A stretch of 64,000 nt of DNA from assembly GCA_001598975.1 (NCBI GenBank), contig BBXU01000220.1, positions 1 to 64,000 on the forward strand. Reading direction: 5' to 3'. A program made the position numbers and the translations under genes. Positions 31,436 through 42,862 of the stretch are shown here, one piece after another. This DNA is from Parachlorella kessleri (taxonomy: Eukaryota; Chlorophyta; Trebouxiophyceae; Chlorellales; Chlorellaceae). The notes beneath the pieces were generated by a model. That model was not told the origin of the DNA and did not search any database. It worked only from the letters and a program-made list of their open reading frames with translations. Numbering within the stretch: position 1 is the stretch's first letter; each line of letters starts with the position of its first letter.

Positions 31436-34400
31436 TCAGATGAGGGGGCCGGAGGGCTGTACCGGCACATACCGCACATTCTGCGGCGGGCCTCCCCTGC
31501 CGCCCCGACCGCCGTCGCCTCTGCCGCTGCGGTATGGCGGCCCTCGTGGGCCCCGGTCATACTGAGGAATCCGGCCATAATCCCTCGGTGGGCCACCATA
31601 GCGTCCAGCGCCGCCGCCACGACGGCCCCTGCAATCGGGTATGCGTGGTTGCATGCGGTGTCTGACTTCGTTGGGTTCAAATACTAATGGCAGACCGTCC
31701 TTTCCCCCAATACAGTCAAGTGCCCAATCTGCTCAACACAGCCCTTGTACAATGGCTTTGCCTGCCATGCCAAGCAATAGATGGCACTGCCAGCCACCAC
31801 CCCAGGCCTGTCGCAAGCCCTCCGCCAGCCAGCTAGCTGAAGCTACATCCTGCCCACAGCACACCTGTAGTCGCCGCGGCCGCCGCCGCCCCTGCCGCTG
31901 CTGCCCCGCCGCATGCCGTCCTCCTGCTCCGGTCCGCCCTCCCCACCGCTGCCGCCAGGCCCGCCAGCACCGCCATCGGCAGCCACCCCCTCTGAGATGC
32001 CTAGCTTCGCATCGCCAGCAAAGGAAAAGCCTGCCGCGTCGGCGGGGAGGGCTGGCGAGAAGCCGGGGCCAGGGGGCATGGAGCCAGGCCCCTGGGCAAA
32101 GGGAGCCTGCACACATGAAAGCAAGGTAGCGGTGGGTCACTGGTTATGCAGAGCAGAAAGGCACAAGAGGTGGGAAAGAGCAAGGGTCGAATCGCAGACA
32201 TGCCTCGGCGAGTAGCAGGAACGAAGCAGAGCTTGTGCCAGGGTACAATACCAAGCAGCGCTCATCTGGGCAATTATGCAGGGAGCTACAGGACATTTGC
32301 CCACACCTGGACCGGATGGTAGATCTGTGGGAACATGGAGCCGTCTCCCACCAGCCCATCCTGCTTGGGAATAGGTGCTGTCAGTGAGGCAGAGGGCGCA
32401 GGCGGGGGCGGCGCCGCCACATCAGCCACGGCCGAAGCAGCAAGCGGCCCGCTGCCTTGAGAGGACGCTGTGCCCGACGGCGCCGAGGGCGCCCTAGGCT
32501 GCTCGCCGGGGGCAGTAGGGGCCCCCGCCTCAGGGGCGGCAGCGCCAGCAGCAGCGATGTTGTTGCTGCCGCCGCCTGCAAAGAGGTGGGCCAGGTTTTG
32601 CCCGGGCTTGGGCCCGCCGGTAGCGATGGCAGAACCTGCTGGGGCAGCAGCCGCTGCCGGAAGGGGGTGGGGGAGCCCGACTTGGCAACGACCGGCGCTG
32701 CTGCCCCCACGGCGGCCGGGTGCTGCTGCTGTGCGGGCGCCGCAGCGTGGGGCGCACTGGCGGGAGTCGCTGCCGCCGCCTGCTGGCTGCTGCTGCTGGA
32801 AGAGGAGTGGTTGAAGAAGGGCAGCTGCATGACTCGCTGCACCTTCTCCAACGCCTGCTTGTCTGCAGCAGGGAAAGGACAACAAGCCGATGCTTCATTG
32901 AATCCCACCAATGCATCCAGCTCAGGCAACTCCCAGCTCAAAGGAAGGATTGGCATGCCGTCCTGCCATCAACATAAGAAAGCCAGGGAAGAGTGCTCAA
33001 CGGAGGGCACGCACGAAGCTGGTGTGGCTCCTGACTGATGCATGCCAATTGCAGGCAGACATTTGGGGTGTGCCTCTGGACCGTGCCTGACTGGGACCAC
33101 GGCCGTTGCAGGCCGCCCCTCATATCTCCCGCCCACATCTAACTGCGCTATCCCTGCCGTGCTGCAGCCCCTTCACACTGAGCCAGCACTTCCCGCTCCA
33201 ACCCTTCCCAGGGCCTGCACTTCCAGTATGAGCAAGCAGGCTTTGGCCGCACGGTACAGCGTGGCACAGCCTGACTCACAGGTGAGGGTGGTGCCCAGTA
33301 CGATAGCCTCCTCAGCGCCTGCCAGAACCTGGTTGGCCACCTGCTTGCAGCTCTCCAGCGTCTCCTGCACATGTTCACCGCGTCACACGGACCTTAGTAA
33401 GCACGGGAGGGGACACACGACACACATGCGGCATCCTTGCCGCTTCATAGAATGCACTCTCTACCTACTTAAGCTCCCTCCTTAAGCCGCGACCTGCTGT
33501 GCATGAGCTGCCAAGGAGAGGTCCTCGCCGGGCCACACAGCTTCCATGGTAAGACCCTAGCGCACCCGTCCCCACCTTGCAACAGCAATACACCTGTGAA
33601 CACTGCACATGCATGTGCTCCAGTACATACGCCTCCCGCAGGGCCAGGCGGGCACAGTGCCCGGCCTCACGGGGCGTACACCTCCCAAGGGTGCCACCAT
33701 GGCCCGTACTATAACAAATTGGGTGTTCCTTCTGCCATCACAGCTTGTTGTCAAGGCACCCAGTTTGCACCCCAGGGCACCCTACCCACCGCGTGGCTGC
33801 ACACGGCGTGCATGGGGCGCAGCATGAGCATCTTGTTGAGCAGGGAGAGCATGTCCAGGTCGGTGGGGGCGATGTCAGGCGCCCCCTGCGTCACCAGCAG
33901 CTGCCGGGTGTAGCCATAGGGGTCCACGGGAGACGGCTCCGTCAGCTGCAGGGCGCAGGAAGCGCAGTCTCCAGTGAGCAAGCAGCAAGTTCGGCGGGCT
34001 GGCCTGCCGGCCGGCCAGCCAGGTGGCCACGACTGACTGGTGCGCTGGAGGGGAACCAGCCGAGCTCAGCAGGTGAGGCAAAAGCGAAGCCTTCAGATCC
34101 GCCGCCCGCAGCTCCGCAGCTGTGGCCCGGACCAGACGGCAATGTGGTCCTTGCAAGGTTGAGTGAAGACTGGCTGCTCGTTTGGTGCTTGGTCCCCAAG
34201 CGCATGGGCACTTGCAGCGCATGGGCATTTGCTGGTGTCCCAAGCACATGGGCATTTGCAGGGCAAGGTGGTGGCTCACTCACCGCGCCGCAGTAGAGCA
34301 CCTCCACGATACGCCCCAGAGCCTCCTTGCCGCCGGCCTCACGCGCAGCGGCCTCAGCAGCGGCGGCCTTGCTGGCGGCCTCTTTGGCCGCCTCAGTCCT

Positions 34401-35902
34401 GGCGGCCTCCGCCTGCACACCCAGACAAATGGCTGCGTCACCAGGGGACTCCCATACGGACAGCCGGCCCACCCGCAAGTGAAACATATACGCAACATAT
34501 ACGCATGGCAGGTCAAACGGCAGATCAGAGTCAGCATTGTACACCCCCGGTGTCCGATATGGGTACAGCATGCATGAGTAGGCAATGGGTAGGTGCGGAT
34601 AGAGGCAAACAGTCCCAGCGTGATTCTCCTTCTACCAGTGAGCACGGACTGCACCGCAGGCACAAATTGCACTGCTTTCTGGAACCAACCAGCTAAGCTG
34701 CAGAGCCTCCGTTCAACCCCACTTCCACGTCCTCCTTCATACCACCTCCACATACAGTGCAGTACAGCACCACAGCACACAGCACAGCGCAGCGTGCACA
34801 CCTGCTCAGCCGCCTCCTTGTGAGCCGCTTCCAGCTGAGCGTCAGCCTCCTCCCTGGCCTTGGCAAGGGCCTCAGCCACAGCAGCCTCCCTCTCAGCCTC
34901 CCACTCCTCGTCAGGCTTGAGCGGGGGCTTCTCAGCCTCAGCCCTTGCCGCGGCGTCGGCGGCTGCATGACAATAACGCAACCAATGAGCACCAGCTGCG
35001 GCATGCAGGCACAGCTAGTATACTGCTACACCCTAGCTTGGCCATGCAGACTGCCAAACAGGGCAGCTAGATCATATCGCAGATCAACAGATCAAAGTCG
35101 ACGGGCCTCTGACTACCCAGGACGTTGGCTTCTTGAGCTGGCTGACACGAGCATGGTAGCCAGCTCCTGGGGCGATTTCCCTGTCATAGCTAAGCTTGGT
35201 ACGGGGCACTGCTGGTTCTTTCTTTAGCTGCAATCCTTGCTACAATCCTGCATGAGGCCTTGCACCTGGGGTCTTTGTGTGCATACGGCGCCAGCAGACT
35301 GCCAACAGCAAGTCGCACGGCTGCTCAGAGTCACCGCAGCCTGGAGTACATATGCCCAGGCCGTGGCTGCGGGCCTGGGATACCCCGACTCACCTTCCTG
35401 CAGGGCCTCCTCCCTAGCCTTGGCACAGGCAGCATTCACTTCCTCATCAATTGCCTCCCCAAGCAGCTTGCCCAGCCTCTCCAGCTCCTCGATGACCGCT
35501 ACAACGCCGGGCTTGGCTGCCAGGGCGGCTGCCTGTGTGGTATGGAAAAGGTAAGGGGAGGTGGAGTCAGCGGCAGCAAGTTATCCGTACTACGGCTCGA
35601 TAATTCCCGCATGTGTCCCATGGTGGGTGCCAAGCAGGCTTTGCTACTCGTCTCCTCGCCAGCCATCGGAGCTGGCTTGAGCCACGCCAGCAAATAAAGA
35701 CGTCCAGGTGAACCAAACACAGCTTTCCATGCACCTGATCAGCATTCAGCTCCTTCCCAGACTCCGCCTTGGCCTGTATCTCCTCAATACCGCGGAGCTT
35801 CTTTCTATTGTTACGAAGCCGCTTGTTGATTAGGACCAACACGGGGCGTAAGTCGGCATCAGACACTCCTTTCTGCAAATCCATGGAAGAGGCTCTCACC
35901 AT
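31436..35902 (-). CDS. Caprin-like RGG-rich RNA-binding protein
   Basis: Exons in transcript order are 35902-35735, 35532-35394, 34962-34802, 34412-34284, 33945-33790, 33364-33280, 32862-32307, 32106-31865 and 31628-31436. The N-terminus (LVLINKRLRNNRKKLRGIEE, then ELNADQ and KPGVVAVIEELERLGKLL) matches the HR1-type helical region of the caprin family and its plant glycine-rich relatives. An Ala/Glu/Lys-rich coiled coil follows, then a structured helical part (DLDMLSLLNKMLMLRPM, TLESCKQVANQVLAGAEEA), a low-complexity Gly/Pro/Ala/Gln region and an RGG/RGD-rich C-terminus, which usually binds RNA. Such proteins act in cytoplasmic mRNA granules and translation. Within 32862-32307 the supported frame changes between about 32,690 and 32,620, so a small intron, a missed exon boundary or a sequence error lies there. 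An upstream in-frame Met exists at 35923. Confidence 0.75.
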
Positions 35903-36159
35903 GACCTGACGAATAGTGTACAAGGTGGATCTATAGGCCCATCGACCCCTGTCAAAAAAGGCCCAGGCGCTTGACTTTGTGCCCAGCAGCCAATCGTACG
36001 GGCATGTATTGCTCCAACAGCGATGGCGCGGAATACAAGCCTGGGAACTATTTACATTCCCCAGGCAAGGCAGTAAATAACAGGGTTCCTGGCATCGTGT
36101 CTTGCCAATCGGTGACGCACCCGATCAACTAGTACGCCTGATCACATAGTCTGCGCAGT
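35903..36159. promoter_or_regulatory. Shared divergent upstream region, caprin-like gene and LSm4
   Basis: Only 257 bases separate the two opposed start codons, so this must carry both core promoters and 5' UTRs. It includes GTCAAAAAAGG and CAGTAAATAACAGG but no clear palindrome. Both neighbours are RNA-granule or RNA-processing proteins with RGG tails, so co-expression is plausible. Confidence 0.55.
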
Positions 36160-37256
36160 ATGCTGCCCCTAGTGCTGTTGAAAACAGCACAAGGGCATCC
36201 AGTGGTGAGTAAACTGTGCAGGGCTGCCATCGCTGAAACCATCAAGCACAGGCCCTTATAAGCTGCACTTGGTACCTGAGGGTGTGGGTGACCTCTCTTT
36301 GGTAAAGGCAGTGCGAACAGAGAGGAGGTAGGGGTGAACTGGGCTGACAGGGTTGTATGCTTTGCGTGGTGCAGCTGCTGGAGCTGAAAAACGGGGAAAC
36401 ATATAACGGGCACTTGGTACAGTGCGACAGTTGGATGAACATCCACCTCAGAGAAGTCATATGCACCTCCAAGGTAAGTCAGGAGCTGGTGCTCCTGGAA
36501 ACGTGACGAGGTGCTGCTGAGGTTCTTGCACCAAAGAGCATTGGCTCTCTTATCGCACGGGCTGGGTTGAGGACATATGCAGACAACCTGGGCTGCTCTT
36601 GCAGGACGGCGATAGGTTTTGGCGTATGCCCGAGGCCTATATTCGCGGCAATACAATAAAATACATGCGGGTTCCAGACGAGGTAATTCGTTTCAGAGCT
36701 ATGTATCTTATTGCATATCAGCGGGCTGCCTGTAGCGAGGACCTGTGTCTAGGTTTGGGCTGCTTCTGGCCAAGGCTTTTTTGCATTTCTAGCATCATAA
36801 GCTGGATGTGACCATGCAGGTGCTTGACAAAGCAAAAGAAGAGAATTTCAAGCGGGATGGTGAGTGGGGCTGCGGTATAGGAGCGCTGGCCTGAGCTCCC
36901 ATGCTGTTGCGGTGGTCGCTAGCTATCCAAGGACTCATGCCTTGACTTGCTTAGGGAGGGGGCCCCGCGGTGCTTGCTCTTACACTTCAGCCAAGCGGCG
37001 GGCTGTCGCACCGGCTCTTAACTGCCAACAAGCGGTGCATTGCGGCAGTCTGAAGAGTTGGACACTTTGTGCTGTGCGTGCAGAGAAGCGGCCAGCGGGC
37101 GGTGGGCGCGGCAGGGGCGCAAGAGGCGGCGGCCGCGGCGGCATGGGGCGAGGAGAGGGGCGGGGCGAGGGCGGCCGCGGCGGCAGGGGTGGTAGAGGAG
37201 AGGGCGGGCGCGGGGAAGGCGGCAGGGGCGGTAGAGGCAGGGGGCGAGACTCATAG
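36160..37256 (+). CDS. LSM4: U6 snRNA-associated Sm-like protein LSm4
   Basis: Five exons, 36160-36204, 36375-36473, 36605-36682, 36820-36859 and 37084-37256, join in frame to give 144 residues. The N-terminal ~80 residues form the two-part Sm fold: Sm1 around [20 protein letters not shown] with MNIHLREVI, and Sm2 with [14 protein letters not shown]. The start [15 protein letters not shown] is the family's usual beginning. LSm4 is a ring subunit of both the nuclear LSm2-8 complex on U6 snRNA and the cytoplasmic LSm1-7 decapping complex. The C-terminal ~55 residues are an almost pure Gly/Arg (RGG, RGR) tail encoded by one exon; such tails in LSm4 are arginine-methylated and promote P-body assembly in other eukaryotes. 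Confidence 0.95.
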
Positions 37257-38606
37257 AGACCTGTTGGTGTCTTGGCTGAGGGTGCCAACTAGAGCATTGT
37301 GTGATGGCATTGACCTGGGATCCGATCGTATGTGCATCTTGCCTCGAGCAGGCCTGGCCTTCAGCCAGCAGCCTGGGTGGCTAAGATGCTGCGCGCTGCA
37401 AGGACCAGTACACTACGACAGGGGTTCAGGCAAGACTTCAGCCCTCTTGGGTGCTTCGACATGCTGTTTTTAGAGCTGTTGTGCTGGGTAGCTCATATCC
37501 TAGCTAGGTTGCTCAAGTGACCAGTAGGCAGAACATGATACAGCAATCCCACCGGGCCAGAGGACCTGCATATAGAGGACTGGCTTCAGTGATTGGGTGT
37601 TGCTGGGTGTGATGGATGCTGCCGTCCCGTGTCTGGAGCTGCAAAGGTTCTGTGGTGGCCTTTACACAATGACAAAACACTGTGACAAGTGCACATGCAG
37701 CAGGTCTGTAGCGTTTTTCGAAAGGGTCTGGTTGCGCTCTCATGTTGCCACAGGATTTTCACTCACTTGGGACTTGCTACTTGTCTGGTAGATTTGCAGT
37801 AATTGCTCATATTCAGCTGCACACTGTGGCATTGCTTTGTCATGCTCACAAGGGTGCACGCATAGAACTGATGCCGCAAAGGCAGGGTGTGGTGAACATG
37901 CACTGTGCTTGCCACATGTGTTGTCACTGCCAAGTGGTGGGAAACTGAAGTGCTGCAGTTGTCACAGGCGTGCAGCTGCAGCGCCAACAGTAACTGCCCT
38001 TTTGCCAGGTCCGGCAGTGTAGCCCAACCGACATGGCCTTAGCCCTCCCTGGCCAGCCATATCTCACTTAGCCTTCCCCACATGTCCAACACATATTGCT
38101 ACCAAGCGTCTTTGCATAAAAATCTCGGGCAAGAGACAAGTCCAGACGCACAGAGGCAGTAGCATCAGAGCGAGTATCCAGCAGTTTTTGACACTATAAG
38201 CAGCAGTGGCCGCCATTCCACTTAGGAGGAAGCGGGTCAAGGAGGAGAAGTCTGAGGTAGCAGCAGGATCAAGAATGAGTAACTGTTGCCAAAGCCCTTC
38301 GGCCAAGGACGCGTGGCAAAGCAACGTAGCTCTCATGCGGACGAGAAACTCTCAAGTTTGGCATGAGCGTCGGCAAGACACAGGCAGGAGCAACAAAACT
38401 GCGCTTCAGCTGCGGTGGCCACAACTGTCAGGCCCTTGCTGTCGGCGCATACCCCAGCCAGCAGTTTGGTTGTCTTGAGCTGACACCCACGGCATACTGT
38501 CTCGTACACCAACTAGGCCTGGACCCGCAACAAGCGCTGGAGAAGCTTCAGCTGGGCTTGGCAGGGCAGTGACCAGCCCATGACTCTTTGTTTGTCAGCG
38601 CCTTGC
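37257..38606. other. Convergent intergenic region
   Basis: This lies between the 3' ends of LSm4 and the reverse-strand Toc34-like gene. No further coding segment, tRNA or repeat was recognised. Confidence 0.5.
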
Positions 38607-41600
38607 TCAGAAGCCCTCCTCTTCATCCTCCTCGTCCTCAAAGAACTCCTCATCGTCGTCCGCATAGACTGGCTGGCTCTGCAGCGCGTCGGCGACTGCC
38701 GCCCGCCCGCTCAGCTGCTTCTTGCGTTGCTGCTTGCGGCGCTGCTCCTCCTGCACAGAGGCACTGGTGGTGGCGTGAGTGGCCCGGGGGGATGAGGGCA
38801 GGAGCACTGGGTGAGGACAAGCGCTGAACACACACAGCGGGCCGGCTGGTTCGCCGCTGCTTGGTACCGGCACTACCTGGCAAGACGAGGCATGTAGCCG
38901 CTCCCTGACCAGCACGCCCCAGCCTCACAGCACAGACAGCACATTCCCGTGGCTCCTCGGACACATCACACCACATCACACATATATACAAACAGCTGCC
39001 GCAGTCAAAGGACACTGAAAGCCCCAAATAAGTTGTTTCACCTACAACCCCTGCGCCCAGCCAGCACCCGGCCAAGTCACCCACCACGCACCTTGTCGCG
39101 CTTGAGCTCTTCCCGCCGCTCCTGGATGGTCTCGGCATCAAAGGGGCCATTGGAGTCGCCCCGCACCCCATCCTCCTCAACAACCCTGGTAGCAAAAGAC
39201 GACGAATGAGGCTTGCAATGTTTTCAGGGTCGAGTTGAAAGTTCACTAGGGCTACTCCCTAGCCCCACCCAATTCCTTATAAACAGCTGCAGCTTGCGCC
39301 GATTTATGTACTTCACAACTACACGCCAGCGCCAGCAATAGTCTTAGGTGAGCTAACCGTGTCCTTCACCCTGACCAGCAGCACCAGCCGAGCGAGATAC
39401 AGCCACCATACGACTTGCTGTGCGCCCAGCTGCTGTTCGTCAATGATCTTCAACAGTGTGGCCAGACCCCGCACCTGTCCAGCAGCAGCTTGAGCCCGAT
39501 CTGGGCCAGGAGGACCAGTGGGATGAGCCACTTGCGGCGGCGGTCGGGGTTGGAGGCCTTGATGGCGGCCTTGGCATCGTAGGCATAGGCAGGGTAGGTC
39601 GTGGCAACGTCCTTGATCTGCACTCGGCAAGCCCTCCCACATGGGTAGCATTCACAAAGCGACCTAGTCTATAAACATACGTCAGGCAATATGGCTCGCT
39701 GGCATGCAGGAAGTGCTCCCCATGCAAATAAGTAAGAGATTGCAATAGCCTCATACCAACGCTTCTATTTTGCGGAAAATAGGCTGGCATGTAAGTTGGC
39801 AAGCATACTGTTGATGTCGGTGGTTGGATGACGCTTAGATCAGTCATCCCAAAATGTCACATTACCTAACTGCCGCGAATGGGTCCCCGCTTTCCCAGTT
39901 TCCCACTCTTGTCTCAGTGCCAGCCAGGTGTGCCTACCAACAGTCCCAAAAGCACCGCAATGCTTTGCACCTAGACGAGGGCCTACCTGCGAGAGAAGCT
40001 CCGGGATCCAGGCCACCCCGTTGGGCACCACCTTCTCCCCCGCCTCGTTGGTGGGGCACTGCGAGTTGTTCTCTATCAGCGCCACAGGCAGGTCAGCGCT
40101 GGCTCCACCAACCTGCACATGCAGTAGCACATGGTAGCACATGGTCGGCTTGTGCAGGAGATAGCTGGGCTGAGCTCGGCAGCAGGGCCTAGGGGTGAAG
40201 GTGCAAGGGGTAGTAACAGTGGCACGAGCTCGGCTGAAGGACCACAGCCCAACTGAGAAGCAGCAGAGAGCACAGCAATGCCGCATGCCCCAGGCAGATG
40301 CTGGGCGGGCATGTGCATTTGACAATCCCCCTGGACATCTCAATGGAACTAGCTTGCCTCCCCCACAACCACTCCTCAGTTGAATTTACGTAAGCAACAC
40401 AAGTTTACAGTGCCAGCCCACTGGCTCCCCACCACACAGGCACTCGATACGAGGTACATCCCACCTGCTCGATGGCGCTGCGCAGCTGCTGTGCCCGTTC
40501 GTCCACAAAGTCGTCAAATGCAACGCCGGGGGGGGCTGCGTCCTCGCTGGCGCGGGTAAAGCAGATGATGGTGTTGTTCCACACCTGGGGGCCTAGAACC
40601 CGCGCTATGCCTGCTAGGACCTGCGGCATAAATGGTGGTGCAGGGGCGATAATGCAATGGATAGAAGGCGGACACAGGGTTGCATGGACAGCAATGCATC
40701 GGGTACAAGGAGGGCAGGTACTGCACTAGCACCTTTGGGGCACAGCCAGCACACGTCACTTAGGACACGGCCCAGCCCCGCCCCGCGGACCCAGCTGCAC
40801 AGCGTGCCACCTGGGCTACGCAAGTGCCCTACCAGAACAACGCCTAGTTCGCACACAAGACCGAGCGTGTCGGGCGGACCTAGCACCCTGGCCGCCCAGG
40901 CTCTCAACAGCAGCTGGCTGGACCAGCGCACTCAGCTCGAGCTCAGCAAGGCCCACAGCATCCCAACCAGCACGCACACCGCCGCCCACCAGCAGCACAG
41001 TCCCGCACCCGCCTGTCGCGCGCGCCCAGCAGGCACCTACCCAGCAGCCCTAGCCCAAAGCCCCTAGCAAGGCCCCGGCAGCAGGAGCGCACCCGCTTGT
41101 CGAGCGCCCCCAGCTTGTAGTTGTCCAGCCGGTCCAGGTAGAGCACCACGTCCACTGAGCGGTTGCTGGCCACCAGCGCCTTGGCCACATCCTCTAGCCG
41201 CTGCAGAGGCGAAGAGGTGCACCGTTAGTACATAGCCGTGGCTAAGGGTGGCAGGCAATGCGACCGACGAGGAGATAGGGTTAAATGTATGGATGGGCTG
41301 GATGCAGTTGTGCTGTGGGTCTTGCCTGAGCTTTAAAGTTTCGTGACAAGCTGAGGGCTGCAGATCGCAGCAACCTTACCATCCATCAGGCACACCCCCA
41401 GGACAACAAGCACATGGCCATCACTGGTATCACTCAGCGGCAGCACACCTTGTCGCTGAAGCTGTCCTGGTCCACCAGTGAGGGGGTGTCAATGAGGTGC
41501 AGCACAAAGCCAGCGGCCCGGCGGGAGAAGGTGACGGGCTTGGGGGAGTCTTGCTGGAAGGCCATCACATTAGCTGCCCGCTCGTTGTACAGGGAGTTGA

Positions 41601-42862
41601 TCGTGCTGCTCTTGCCGACGCCGCCCTTGCCTGCACGGGGAGCATCCCACATTGGACATTGGGGGCCCAGCCACCTTACACTGAGGCTGCCAACCCCGCC
41701 TCCCGCAAAATGTGTGAGGCCTGGTGACCATACATCAATCTGGAACCAACACAGTAAAACTGCTGCTAGACTCCCATATGTGGTTGTCTGACCAGCCAAA
41801 GACCTGGCAAATTTGCCTTCTCAGAACAGTGGCACCAACATAGGTGCCTTGCTCAGCAACCCCGTTCGCACCAGGCCAGGCCAACGGCCCCTGCTGCAGC
41901 CCAGAATGCGCACCTAGCAAGAGCACTGTGAGCTCCCGCCGACCGTCCTCCTTGAGCTGATTCAGCATCTCATACAGGCCAGCTTTCGTCTCCTCCTGCA
42001 AGCACATGGCAAGGTTCTGTGGTCAATCACATGCTGTCAGGGGAACCAGCTCAGTCGTGTGCAGTAGTCCAGCCAGGTAAACAGCACAGTTTGAACTGAT
42101 CCCACACAAGGCAGCCCCGGCCCCTGCTGTCACCCACACCCCTTCCTGCACTTTGGAGCCAAGCTTCTCTGTAAGACGTCCCACTCAAGGCACCAAGTCA
42201 GGTGCTGGGCGCCCCTGAGTCGTGCCATGCATACAGCCACTGCCTACCGGGAACTGAGCCAGGGTGGCCCACTCCTTCTCGCCCTCGAGCTGCTGCGGTG
42301 GTTGCTGGGCCTGCGGCCCTCCTCTAAGCTGCCCCAGCCCGGGGATGTTGCCTAGGCTGGACAGTGGGATGTAGCCGTAGCCAGGGAAGTAGAGCATCGG
42401 CTGGCCTTGCCCGCCGGCGCCGCCGCCGCCTCCAGCAGCACCACCTGGTGCCCCAGCACCACCGACCTCTATCTCATCCTCCTCATCGTCAGCTGCAGAG
42501 GATATCGTGGGTCTACTAAATAGGATAATGTAAACCTAGGCAACCTTGAGCGCTGGCCCAAGGCAACCTTGAGCGCTGGCCCAAGGGGATTTTAGGTGTG
42601 CATGGGTGCGAGCCTGGAACAGCATGCATCTAGAACCGAGACTACGCAAATTCAACACTCAAAAGCGCTGCACTGGCCTTCACTAGCCTCCTGCTCACTG
42701 CGTCCGCCTGGAAGCCTGCATCGGCTTACCATCAGCGATATCCCCGTCCTGCTCCTCAGCCACAGCACCATCGATCTCCTCCTCAACCTCTTCATACTCC
42801 TCGTATTCCCCCTCCGAGGTATACTCTCCCTCATCATACTGAGGCATGTCGCCGGGCTCCAT
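38607..42862 (-). CDS. TOC34: Toc34-like plastid outer-envelope import GTPase
   Basis: Ten exons join in frame: 42862-42730, 42492-42248, 41995-41914, 41630-41449, 41200-41093, 40620-40465, 40112-39987, 39617-39475, 39185-39092 and 38750-38607, giving about 470 residues. Toc GTPases are GTP-gated receptors for preproteins at the plastid surface. The G1 loop is GKGGVGKSSTINSL, and the switch-II position reads IDTPSLVD, with Ser where most relatives have Gly. Later family features include VDVVLYLDRLDNYKLG, TIICFTRASEDAAPPG and VALIENNSQC. One hydrophobic helix near the C-terminus (WLIPLVLLAQIGLKLLL) is the membrane anchor. Plant Toc34 is about 310 residues; this one adds an acidic, Glu/Tyr-rich N-terminus (EGEYEEYEEVEEEIDG), a Gly-rich spacer, and a charged C-terminal tail ending DDDEEFFEDEEDEEEGF after the anchor. 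A Toc159 relative is less likely because there is no large membrane domain. Confidence 0.9.
42541..42586. repeat. Perfect 23-base tandem duplication
   Basis: Two identical, directly adjacent 23-base copies beginning CAACCTTGAGCGCTGG lie in the first intron of the Toc34-like gene. Confidence 0.95.

Noticed and set aside
32160..32200. GGTCGAATC-like T-loop sequence, considered as part of a tRNA
   Set aside because: No acceptor stem, D-arm or anticodon arm fits around it; it lies in an intron of the caprin-like gene.
39319..39420. Hydrophobic frame VVWWLYLARLVLLVRVKD as an extra Toc34 exon
   Set aside because: The 39617-39475 and 39185-39092 exons already join in phase without it, and its flanking splice signals are poor.
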